This document shows positions 27,093 to 34,533 of a DNA stretch of 43,688 nucleotides, in pieces. Below the pieces are notes generated by a model that saw only the letters and a program-made list of their open reading frames with translations, was not told the origin of the DNA and ran no database searches. The first letter of the stretch is position 1. Each line of letters opens with the position of its first letter. A program made the translations under genes and the position numbers. The stretch lies in assembly GCA_947176965.1 (NCBI GenBank), contig CAMWSU010000015.1, positions 1 to 43,688 of the forward strand, read 5' to 3'. Origin of the DNA: an uncultured Lachnospiraceae bacterium (GTDB lineage: Bacteria > Bacillota > Clostridia > Lachnospirales > Lachnospiraceae).

Positions 27093-27623
27093 TCAGAATA
27101 TATCTTCTTTTTCTTGTCTTGCCTCTACTACTTTTACCACATTATCCTGCGGATTCCAAAAAACAAACTCTACTGTTCCTCCGTTGGCAGTCAGTTTGTC
27201 TTTAAATTCACGAGTCTTATAAACATGCGAAAAAAGCTGTTTGATTGGCATTCTTTGTGCTTCTTCTCTGCTGCATGTCGTACTGCCAAGCCATTCTCGA
27301 TCTTTTTGGCAATAAAGAGTCACCACACAGAGTTCATTATTCAAAAGCTGTTTTATGAATTGAACGAGCAATCCATACTCATAGGAGTCAGGATCGTAAT
27401 GTGCATGATAGGCATCAAAAGTGACTGTAAATTCTTCTTCCAGATCTATGTACATTTTCTGCCCGGTATATGGATTAATGGCTGTAATACAGATAGCCTC
27501 CTCTTTCAGATAGCGATATTCACCTTCATCGTGCCGATGGACTTCATATTCTATTCCTGTCAATAATTTGCACAGGTCATCCATCTGATCAACGGGGTCC
27601 AAATCTTCATAATTCTTATCCAT
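27093..27623 (-). CDS. Hypothetical protein
   Basis: 176 aa, with GGAGGG 7 nt before the ATG. It is acidic and mixed alpha/beta, with residues such as VTFDAYHAHYDPDSYEYGLL and VVTLYCQKDREWLGS. Its codon usage resembles the neighbours, so it appears to be a true gene. I do not recognise a family. It is the first gene after a short gap from the effector-binding-domain gene. No catalytic motif is evident. Confidence 0.6.
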   Translation of the reverse strand: MDKNYEDLDPVDQMDDLCKLLTGIEYEVHRHDEGEYRYLKEEAICITAINPYTGQKMYIDLEEEFTVTFDAYHAHYDPDSYEYGLLVQFIKQLLNNELCVVTLYCQKDREWLGSTTCSREEAQRMPIKQLFSHVYKTREFKDKLTANGGTVEFVFWNPQDNVVKVVEARQEKEDIF

Positions 27624-27724
27624 AACGGTCCCTCCAGCCTCCTGATCACATCTATACTACCATACCCCCTGTTCATTATCCACACTCTTTTTTATTCGAT
27701 CTCTATCATTTTTTTGATTCCATT

Positions 27725-28186
27725 TTATAGCTTTCTGATCGGAAAAAACATATAATCTTTCCCTGTCTGCGGGCAGGTAAAATCATGAACTGCACCAACT
27801 AATGGAATGTCGTTCTCTTTCATATACTCTATGACCTTCGGAAATGTATCATCATTTTCACATTCTACATAAAGATATTCCTGTCCGGGAATGATCCACT
27901 TTGTCCAACCAACAGGAGCTTCTGCGTCATCATTACATTCCACACCCGCAAGATAAAGTCCCTTGCTAAAATCCTCCCACGGCTGAAAGGAATGGGAAAA
28001 ATCAGACATTGCGCCCCATATTCCGCCGATATTTCCGTTTTCATCTTTCTTTGCCAAATGGCTGACCTCTTCAAAATGAGAATTTGCATCATCCCATAAC
28101 TTTTGAATAAAACCCTCACCATCTAATGTGGAGCCTTCCTTACCGATTACTACAAAAGATTCTTTCACACACTTATTTATTTCCAT
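27725..28186 (-). CDS. GyrI-like / AraC effector-binding-domain protein
   Basis: About 153 aa from the ATG at 28186, with GGGAGG 8 nt before it. The pattern SFVVIGKEGSTLDGEGFIQK, LYLAGVECNDDAEAPVGWTKW and MFFPIRKL is that of the stand-alone SHS2/GyrI-like ligand-binding fold. It lies 117 nt downstream of an AraC regulator that carries the same kind of domain at its C-terminus, so the two probably respond to related ligands. It may bind a drug or metabolite. No enzyme motif is seen. Confidence 0.78.
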   Translation of the reverse strand: MEINKCVKESFVVIGKEGSTLDGEGFIQKLWDDANSHFEEVSHLAKKDENGNIGGIWGAMSDFSHSFQPWEDFSKGLYLAGVECNDDAEAPVGWTKWIIPGQEYLYVECENDDTFPKVIEYMKENDIPLVGAVHDFTCPQTGKDYMFFPIRKL

Positions 28187-28302
28187 GATCATACCTCCCA
28201 TTCTTGCATATGATATTTCAAGCTTTCGCTATTCATACAAAGTTCTGTCAATGTCATCATCGTCAGCATTCGCTATTCCTGCCCAATCTGAGCAAGATTT
28301 TG

Positions 28303-29181
28303 CTATGACCAAAACGAGTCTTCATTTTTCTTCTTGATCGGAATCCAAATTTCCGCATAATAATTCTCGTCACCGGTTCCGTCCGGATATTTATCTGCTG
28401 CATCATACATCTCAACACAATATCCCGCCGCGAACTCATAGTCCTGCTGCGCCGGAAGCCATTCCGAAAATATCCGCGTATTTACCGTTTGCAAGGACTG
28501 CGAAAGTGCACCTTTACACGGAAAAACTGCCCATGTAAAGGCCGGAATTGTTTTTACCACCAATCCCTCCAGAACATCTGCCGTTGGATTATAAATGTCC
28601 GCAATCAAATACTCAAACCGCTCATCATCCATTTGCGGATCAATATTGATGCCAAACATTCCGCAGACGTATTTCCCGTTTTCTGACGCAAAATGTTCCT
28701 GCCAAAACAAGGGAATATCCTGTTTCGCATTTTTATAACGAAACTCCTTGGATACTGCCAAAACCGTAAACGCTTCTTTTTTGGCAATTCGGTAATCCAT
28801 GGTATAGCCACCTTTTAATGATATTGTTAATTCCAGTGGTGCAAAATCCTTGATCATTGACTTATTCCTGCGCACATCCGAGGGGGAATGTCCATGAAAA
28901 CGGGTAAACGCCTTCGTAAAACTGTCAGGCGAGTCATATCCATATTTCATTGCAAGCTCCAGAACTGTGAGATCATTCGTAAGCAATTCCTGTCCGGCAA
29001 GTGACAATCTGCGGTTTCTGATATATTCCGTTACAGAATATCCACATAAGATTTGAAACCCCTTATGAAAATAAAACGGAGAAACATGAACATGATCGGC
29101 CACATCATGCATTGTAATATCGTCGGTTATATGCTTTTCCATATAGCCGATTGCTTCCCTTACCGCTTCTGTCCATTCCAC
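28303..29181 (-). CDS. AraC family regulator with C-terminal GyrI-like ligand domain
   Basis: 292 aa from a GTG start (GGAG 10 nt upstream). Two helix-turn-helix motifs occupy residues about 5-105: ITMHDVADHVHVSPFYFHKG and TVLELAMKYGYDSPDSFTKA, followed by the family's FTRFHGHSP. Residues about 130-292 form an effector-binding domain (FTVLAVSKEFRY, FTWAVFPCKGALS, AEIWIPIKKK). Rob/BltR-like regulators of this layout respond to small molecules and activate efflux or detoxification genes. No such target is adjacent here. Confidence 0.88.
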   Translation of the reverse strand: MEWTEAVREAIGYMEKHITDDITMHDVADHVHVSPFYFHKGFQILCGYSVTEYIRNRRLSLAGQELLTNDLTVLELAMKYGYDSPDSFTKAFTRFHGHSPSDVRRNKSMIKDFAPLELTISLKGGYTMDYRIAKKEAFTVLAVSKEFRYKNAKQDIPLFWQEHFASENGKYVCGMFGINIDPQMDDERFEYLIADIYNPTADVLEGLVVKTIPAFTWAVFPCKGALSQSLQTVNTRIFSEWLPAQQDYEFAAGYCVEMYDAADKYPDGTGDENYYAEIWIPIKKKNEDSFWS

Positions 29182-29297
29182 GGCTATCCGTCTCCTTCGC
29201 TGTGATTACAATATACCATTGGGATCATCTCACGTCCCGACATTGTTTGCTCTCTTTTGTCGGGGCGGTTTTCCGGTAATCCGATTCTACCATTTTT

Positions 29298-29330
29298 AAG
29301 GAAAACACGGATTCAATCCGTGTTTTCCTT
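29298..29330. terminator. Perfect 15-bp hairpin between AraC and Thg1-like genes
   Basis: AAGGAAAACACGGAT (29298-29312), a TCA loop and ATCCGTGTTTTCCTT (29316-29330). The stem contains the T-rich TTTTCCTT. It stands about 55 nt downstream of the Thg1-like stop, so it probably ends that operon. Confidence 0.65.
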
Positions 29331-29384
29331 AGCCTCTCCGGTGGATGCGCACAAATCCGCATTGGAATTATGCTGCCTACGCTG

Positions 29385-30146
29385 TCAATCCGCATCAAGA
29401 AACTGCAATACAAATTCCCTGTAATCTTCACCAAGGGGAATCTCATAATCCACGAACAGCTCCCTTCTCTGAGTCATGACCTTTTCTTTTTTCACCGGAT
29501 TGTACCCGTCTTTTTGTACATCCGTAAAATAAACACCAATCCCTCTCTTCTGCCATGACGGAAGCTCATTATAATTGATACCCTTCTGAAACAGCAGCTC
29601 ATTCTTATACGCCACACTCTTCCCTTCTAATTCCATTGTAGCAGCATTCTGGCTTTCCCCTTCTTTGCGAAGCGCCCAATAACAGTGACCATTTAAGGAA
29701 TTCCGATGCGAGTCCTCCTGCCGCCACACAAAGTAGTCTGCGACCCTTTTCTTATTGGGCAGCGGAACCACGCGACAGTCAAATGTTGCTATTTTCCCTA
29801 GCGCCAACGAGAACGCTGCACTAGCTTCTCCTGCCAATGTCGTATTAATTTTGCGGACCTTTCTGCCGAATGTATGGTCTTCAGGATGAAACAAAAGCGA
29901 AATCTCATCGCTTTCAGTATAACCGTATACAATACGAAATCCGACATTCATCATAGCTTTCACGGTTTCTATCATCATATCTCTGAATTTGATATCGAAT
30001 GGTGCCTCGAATTTGCAAATTTCCTTAGTCAGCCTGGTAAACGATCTGCCATCCAGCCGTGCAACCATATACATGTCAGGTAAAATATACTGGTCAATTG
30101 ATTCCTCATAAATACGCATTTCTTTATCGAAATTGTCAAACTTCAT
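29385..30146 (-). CDS. Thg1-like 3'-5' RNA polymerase (tRNA-His guanylyltransferase family)
   Basis: 253 aa. The metal-binding residues of the palm are visible: D32 in VARLDGRSFTRLT, and D80-E81 in YGYTESDEISLLF. RQEDSHRNSLNGHCYW matches the HINxxH-like segment in its bacterial form, and ATFDCRVVPLP lies before it. Known members add nucleotides in the 3'-5' direction to the 5' end of tRNA; bacterial members repair truncated 5' ends. It begins in a 4-nt overlap (ATGA) with the kinase gene upstream, and its SD (AGGAGG) is inside that gene. Coupling to a 5'-end kinase supports RNA repair rather than tRNA-His maturation. Confidence 0.87.
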   Translation of the reverse strand: MKFDNFDKEMRIYEESIDQYILPDMYMVARLDGRSFTRLTKEICKFEAPFDIKFRDMMIETVKAMMNVGFRIVYGYTESDEISLLFHPEDHTFGRKVRKINTTLAGEASAAFSLALGKIATFDCRVVPLPNKKRVADYFVWRQEDSHRNSLNGHCYWALRKEGESQNAATMELEGKSVAYKNELLFQKGINYNELPSWQKRGIGVYFTDVQKDGYNPVKKEKVMTQRRELFVDYEIPLGEDYREFVLQFLDAD

Positions 30147-30622
30147 GATGTTTCCTCCTGTTCTTTTATTTCACTCCACTCATCTATCATAAAGCTTCCG
30201 TCTTTTAAACACACATAGAATAGTTCGTCGAAACCTTCCCCGTACTCCGGAAGTTCCAGTTTATGATGCGTACTTGCCACGGCATGATCCGGTATCCTTG
30301 CTTTCCCTTCCCGTTTTCGATTTCTTGCAATGCAATCGGATACGCGGGACTGAAAGTAATAGCCATGAATACGATAACCATGATCCCTTGCCACCCGAAT
30401 GTACTTCTCTCTGTCTGCCCTCGTTGGATTGGTATTATCCACCACAAAAGAGTTCCCGTTTTCCACACATTCCTGTAATAGCATCTTCTCTTTATTTCGT
30501 GTATGTAAGGTATCCAAATTGATATGAACATAGTCCTCAAATCGTTCATGGTAAAAGGTCGATTTCCCACTCGCCTGAATACCGATAAAAATAATTGCCG
30601 TCTTTTCTGACCTATCTTTCAT
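30143..30622 (-). CDS. Polynucleotide-kinase-like P-loop protein
   Basis: 159 aa, with AAAGGAG upstream. Walker A is IGIQASGKSTFYHERF (residues 13-28). The catalytic or acceptor region is INLDTLHTRNK (D37), and SFVVDNTNPTRADREKYI is the second strand, with the D-N-T-N-P-T-x-x-x-R signature of T4 Pnk/PNKP-like kinases. A lid arginine is in NRKREGKARIPD. It should phosphorylate a 5'-OH, plausibly on RNA, and is directly coupled to the Thg1-like gene. No phosphatase or ligase domain is attached. Confidence 0.82.
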   Translation of the reverse strand: MKDRSEKTAIIFIGIQASGKSTFYHERFEDYVHINLDTLHTRNKEKMLLQECVENGNSFVVDNTNPTRADREKYIRVARDHGYRIHGYYFQSRVSDCIARNRKREGKARIPDHAVASTHHKLELPEYGEGFDELFYVCLKDGSFMIDEWSEIKEQEETS

Positions 30623-30658
30623 GAATACTCCTTTATCAGGATCTTTGCCGTTACATAA

Positions 30659-30692
30659 ACCGCAACCCTTTAATTTCTCAAAGAATTGCGGT
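30659..30692 (-). terminator. Hairpin between MazG-like gene and RNA-repair pair
   Basis: ACCGCAA (30659-30665) pairs with TTGCGGT (30686-30692), with an inner CTTT/AAAG pairing. There is no strong T-run on the minus side, so termination is only probable. Confidence 0.4.
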
Positions 30693-30781
30693 GCTCATTT
30701 TTATTATTTGGCTCTCCTTAGTGATATACATGGTTTCTGTTTCACACTTCCAAACGGATTACTACCCACTTCTTAATATTG

Positions 30782-31102
30782 TCAAAGCTCATTATACTTG
30801 GTTGCGTTTCCCTTTGCCTTCTCAATAGGATATTTCATCTCATTCTTATCCATTTTATTGTTCACTATTTCATCCGCATCCAGTCCCAATTTATCCAACA
30901 TATTTTGACAATACACCAAAACGTCTGCAAGCTCCTCTTTTACATGCTCTATATCAAAAGCATCATCACTCCACTGAAAACACTCCAGTAATTCGCCAGC
31001 CTCTATCACAATGGATTTTGCCAGATTAGCCGGAGAATGGAACTGATCCCAATCCCGGTCTTCTGTAAATCTCCTAATTCTATCAATTGTCTTTTGATTC
31101 AT
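30782..31102 (-). CDS. MazG-like nucleotide pyrophosphohydrolase
   Basis: 106 aa. The all-alpha NTP pyrophosphatase motifs are visible: SIVIEAGELLECFQW (E-x-x-E) and VKEELADVLVYCQNML (E-E-x-x-D). The C-terminal NKMDKNEMKYPIEKAKG is usual for the YpjD/RS21-C6-like group. It hydrolyses NTPs or dNTPs to monophosphates. Its SD (AAGGAG) overlaps the stop of the GIY-YIG/DUF2075 gene 9 nt upstream. The two therefore form one operon, and a joint role in nucleotide-based defence is possible. Confidence 0.9.
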   Translation of the reverse strand: MNQKTIDRIRRFTEDRDWDQFHSPANLAKSIVIEAGELLECFQWSDDAFDIEHVKEELADVLVYCQNMLDKLGLDADEIVNNKMDKNEMKYPIEKAKGNATKYNEL

Positions 31103-31111
31103 GTCTGCTCC

Positions 31112-32827
31112 TTATCTGGCTGCCTGATACAATGCATTTCTAAGTTCTTCGTCACACGCATAAATATATAATCCGTTTACGCCTCGTGTCATAAGAACTC
31201 TTACCTCATGCTGCAACAGTATTTCTCCAAATTTTCTTTTTGTTCCATCGGATAGAGTTCTGTTCCTAACTGCTTTTTTATTGAAACTCGCCTTCGGATC
31301 AAAAACAATACGACCATCTCGAAATTTTACAGATGGGCCAAGTATTACACCGGCATAATTTAAATCAAATCCCTGTATCGTAAATGTTGACCCTACTTCA
31401 TTTATTGTCTGCGGCTGCTCCGCCCACGACAAATTCCTAATGGCTCTCTTCTCTTTATTGCTAAGATTTTGTTCTAATTGCCTGTTCCATGGCTTATGCC
31501 ATCGATCGATGATAACCTCCCAATAATTTATCACCCTATCTGTCTGCCTTGAACTTGAATTATAATCCCAATCAAAAGTTGCAATGATTCTTGACAGAGC
31601 TGTCTGAGCAGAACTCGCTTTTCTTTGGATCTCCTGATCCATATCCTCAGGTGAATCAAAAACTCTGATTTCGTAATCTGAAGAAGAATTCGGTATTTTT
31701 TGAATCTTCCCGTCTTTTGTGAAGGAATCTATCCACTCTAATGTCTTTTGATCCGCATGCATTCTCATCTGGTTCTTAAGTGTTAAATAATTATTTGCTT
31801 CCTTAGCCCGTTTTCTGTATTTTTCAAGCAGTTCTGCCTCCCAAAACTGCTCCGTTGTTAATATTTGGTTTTCATCAAACATTACAACCGTCACCTTGGC
31901 TCGATCCAGAATATCCTGAAGCTGGTTACCTCCTCTATATGGTTGTCCCCCCTGCGTCCACAAGAGATGCGCTTCATCTATAAAAGCAACATCTATTGGA
32001 TCATCTTTTGAATGCTTATTAATAAATCTAGGGGGTCTGTAAACTACTTCACCATATTTGTCTGTCAGTCCCAGTTTTGAAGCAATCTGCTCATATACTG
32101 TTTTCTGTTCTTTATGATTTACAATCAGATTACATCTTATATCATGCTTATCATGTTCCTCTGCAAGACAAAAAATCTCATAAAATGTACTGCTGTTTAA
32201 AACCGTCTTTCCTGTTCCTGCCTCGCCTTCTATAAAAATAATTTGACCAGTCTGATCATTCTGCAATGCATTTTTTACTCTATCAATAATCATATCTCTG
32301 GCTTCAATCTGATCATTTGTAAGCTTATGTAATGGCGATGCTTTAAAAACAGCCGAATCTTTTATGGAGCTTTCCTTTGGAAAAAGTTCATTGTTATCTT
32401 TTCTAAGTTCACTCCATATTTTTGAAAATATAATATCCGATTCCTCTATAGGGTAATATTTATTTTGGGGATTCCCGCGCAAATTGTGCACCTTTCGCAC
32501 AATTGGAACACTAAGCAGATAGTGCATCAATCTATTCTCAACGTCAAGTGTCATCGACTTGTTAAAATGTTCATGTCCAATAATATACAAGCTTGCAGGC
32601 TTATCAAGCATTTCTCCGCCATGATGTATTATCCCTAATCCCTTCATCATAATGCTGACGAGTACGCGCAAAAATATTATTTGACTCTCCAATATATACC
32701 TCGTAGGCACCGGTATCTTTCCAATTGTGAATATACACTGTTGGAAAAGAAGCGATACCGACTCAAAATAATCCAATGCCTTCCAATTATCTTCGATTTT
32801 TCTAATGATCGGCTGCGAAATCCCCAT
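31112..32827 (-). CDS. GIY-YIG + DUF2075 P-loop ATPase/helicase (GIY-YIG part lies in a shifted frame)
   Basis: 571 aa as one open frame. Walker A is IIFIEGEAGTGKTVLNSS, Walker B is VDVAFIDEAHLLW, and later motifs are VTVVMFDENQ, EVGSTFTIQGFDLNYAGV and HEVRVLMTRGVNG, as in DUF2075/Schlafen-type SF1 ATPases. Residues about 24-72 are unlike the family. The same DNA (about 32759-32615) read one frame back gives FPTVYIHNWKDTG, YEVYIGESNNIFARTRQH and DEGIRDNTSW, a GIY-YIG nuclease domain. Just after it, the main frame resumes the family sequence (YIIGHEHFNKSMTLDVENRL). A missing base near 32760 and an extra base near 32620 would explain this. If real, the nuclease is destroyed while the ATPase remains. 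Confidence 0.85.
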   Translation of the reverse strand: MGISQPIIRKIEDNWKALDYFESVSLLFQQCIFTIGKIPVPTRYILESQIIFLRVLVSIMMKGLGIIHHGGEMLDKPASLYIIGHEHFNKSMTLDVENRLMHYLLSVPIVRKVHNLRGNPQNKYYPIEESDIIFSKIWSELRKDNNELFPKESSIKDSAVFKASPLHKLTNDQIEARDMIIDRVKNALQNDQTGQIIFIEGEAGTGKTVLNSSTFYEIFCLAEEHDKHDIRCNLIVNHKEQKTVYEQIASKLGLTDKYGEVVYRPPRFINKHSKDDPIDVAFIDEAHLLWTQGGQPYRGGNQLQDILDRAKVTVVMFDENQILTTEQFWEAELLEKYRKRAKEANNYLTLKNQMRMHADQKTLEWIDSFTKDGKIQKIPNSSSDYEIRVFDSPEDMDQEIQRKASSAQTALSRIIATFDWDYNSSSRQTDRVINYWEVIIDRWHKPWNRQLEQNLSNKEKRAIRNLSWAEQPQTINEVGSTFTIQGFDLNYAGVILGPSVKFRDGRIVFDPKASFNKKAVRNRTLSDGTKRKFGEILLQHEVRVLMTRGVNGLYIYACDEELRNALYQAAR

Positions 32828-32969
32828 CTTATCACCCCATGTAACTAAATGAACTTACGATATCATAATGATCCTCTTGCAGATTGATCGATACAATCGT
32901 TTTCTTTCCCAGACGAAATTTTAAACAGGAAATATTATAATATATTCGTGCGACCTCATCAAGTTATGT

Positions 32970-33391
32970 ATTCCCCAATCAGATTTTTCATTCATCCGTA
33001 TTTTCTATCCACATGAGCTACAAATAGTGCGACCATGACACTCTAAAAGGTTGTCCCTATCCAATTCCTCAAACAGCGCCCGGAAAATTTGATTTGTATA
33101 TGTAAAATAAAATTTCTGACATAATCCAAGTTCGTTTCAGAAAATCCCTATCCAAATTTTTCGTAAGGCTTTCTAATAAATTTTTCAAAACCTCTTTTCA
33201 TATTTTGTCCGTTCTTTCCTTTCTTGCTGTTCCTCAACAATCCATTTACTAGGTGTATAATACGTCATTAACTGCATCAGATTTACCTGCTTTGCATTAA
33301 TCTTCCTTGCATACCGGATCAATTCAACAGAATCTACAATCAGCATATCTAAACTATTTTGCGACTTTAAAATATCATCATCACTATTCAA
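32970..33391 (-). pseudogene. Decayed YhcG/DUF1016 nuclease
   Basis: The first 68 codons (ATG at 33391) contain VELIRYARKINAKQVNLMQL and KWIVEEQQERKERTKYEKRF, the N-terminus of YhcG-family PDDEXK nucleases. After a stop, pieces of the family continue in changing frames: NLLESLTKNLDRDF, FSETNLDYVRNF, KFYFTYTNQIFRALFEEL, then VSWSHYL (stop) LMWIENTDEKSDWGIHN down to about 32975. At least three frameshifts and several stops show it is dead, and the nuclease C-terminal half is absent. Confidence 0.82.
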
Positions 33392-33488
33392 CTGTATTCT
33401 TTACCCCTTGCATGTTTACACTATACCCTTAGACACTCTTTTAACATAAATAATTTTGAGGCATTTTAGTGACACTTTCTATATTCTA

Positions 33489-34520
33489 TCATCCACCTAA
33501 TTTATACTGTTCATATAATTCTGACAAACTCTTCTCAAAATTTTTAAATTCTAATTCATGAATAGATTTTATCTCATCATAAGAATATCCTTCAAACAAA
33601 TAGCTTTCCGGTGTAGGATATTCTATGTGAATATCAGGGCACAATATTTTCATTATTGCAAAAGAAATTGCATGCATCTTATATCCAGTAGGGGATAAAA
33701 TAATTCTATTTGTTAGCCAAAATTTTTTATAAAGTTTTACAAGAAATTCAAAAACTTTATCATACTCTATCAGTAAAAATTTAGACACAACATTCTTTTG
33801 ATAACTATATTCATCCAATATACTACGATGAATCTCCTCTATTGCATTCTCTCTCCAAATATCCCTTTGACATCCTTGATTTATGAGAAAAAGTTTTTCT
33901 GGATTAATATCATTTACCAAAATGTTGACTATTTGCTCATTAAATGATAATCCCGCAACTAAAACAACAGGATTCTTTTGCATAACAACACTTGATAAAG
34001 CTGGTGTTCTAACAATATCTCCCACGCCAACAGAGGATAAACATATAACGCTTCCATTTTTTCTTTTTCCCATTGCCTCTTTATATTGTTGCTCACTTGG
34101 TCCCCATTTTACTGGTTCTGAATAAATAAGATGTAAATTATTCTTATATTTCCGCAACTCATTTATTATTATCATAATCAATAATTTTGACATTACTGTT
34201 ATATCAACATATATATCATCATACTTATCTGCATTCAAAAAATATGTCCGTAATTGAGTTTCAAAAGCAGTTGGTTCAAATCTATTATATTTTAAACTGG
34301 TTGGATGTGTTTTTGTATGCTTTTCTACTAGTTTTAAGACATCTGAATATCTTGATTCTTTTTCAGGACCATATTGGCAAATAATTGCTTTATCAAACAT
34401 TGTTGCCTCTTCTAATCTATTAAGCCATGCTAATGTTCTAGTCTCAAACCCTCCTGCAACAATCAAAAGCTTAGTTCCCGAAATACTTATAGCGTTATAT
34501 TCTTTTACTAATGGTAACAT
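33489..34520 (-). CDS. Tandem Rossmann-like (CARF-like) protein, third gene of putative defence operon
   Basis: 343 aa, with GAGAGGTGA before the ATG, 13 nt after the kinase-ATPase gene. Two halves share a pattern. Half 1 has TKLLIVAGGFETRTLAWLNR (16-35) and IYVDITVMSKLLIMIIINEL (103-122), followed by LHLIYSEPVKWGPSEQQ. Half 2 has NPVVLVAGLSFNEQIVNILV (183-202) and NRIILSPTGYKMHAISFAIM (271-290), followed by DIHIEYPTPESYLFEGYS. A glycine-rich first strand and a later small-residue/Thr turn followed by a helix are what CARF and related Rossmann ligand-binding domains show. This assignment is inference. No nuclease motif is seen. I do not recognise a named family. Confidence 0.72.
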   Translation of the reverse strand: MLPLVKEYNAISISGTKLLIVAGGFETRTLAWLNRLEEATMFDKAIICQYGPEKESRYSDVLKLVEKHTKTHPTSLKYNRFEPTAFETQLRTYFLNADKYDDIYVDITVMSKLLIMIIINELRKYKNNLHLIYSEPVKWGPSEQQYKEAMGKRKNGSVICLSSVGVGDIVRTPALSSVVMQKNPVVLVAGLSFNEQIVNILVNDINPEKLFLINQGCQRDIWRENAIEEIHRSILDEYSYQKNVVSKFLLIEYDKVFEFLVKLYKKFWLTNRIILSPTGYKMHAISFAIMKILCPDIHIEYPTPESYLFEGYSYDEIKSIHELEFKNFEKSLSELYEQYKLGG

Positions 34521-34533
34521 AATTCACCTCTCT

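Noticed and set aside
29225-29446. 73-codon minus-strand frame
   Set aside because: It overlaps the perfect hairpin and the end of the Thg1-like gene, with no ribosome site or family match.
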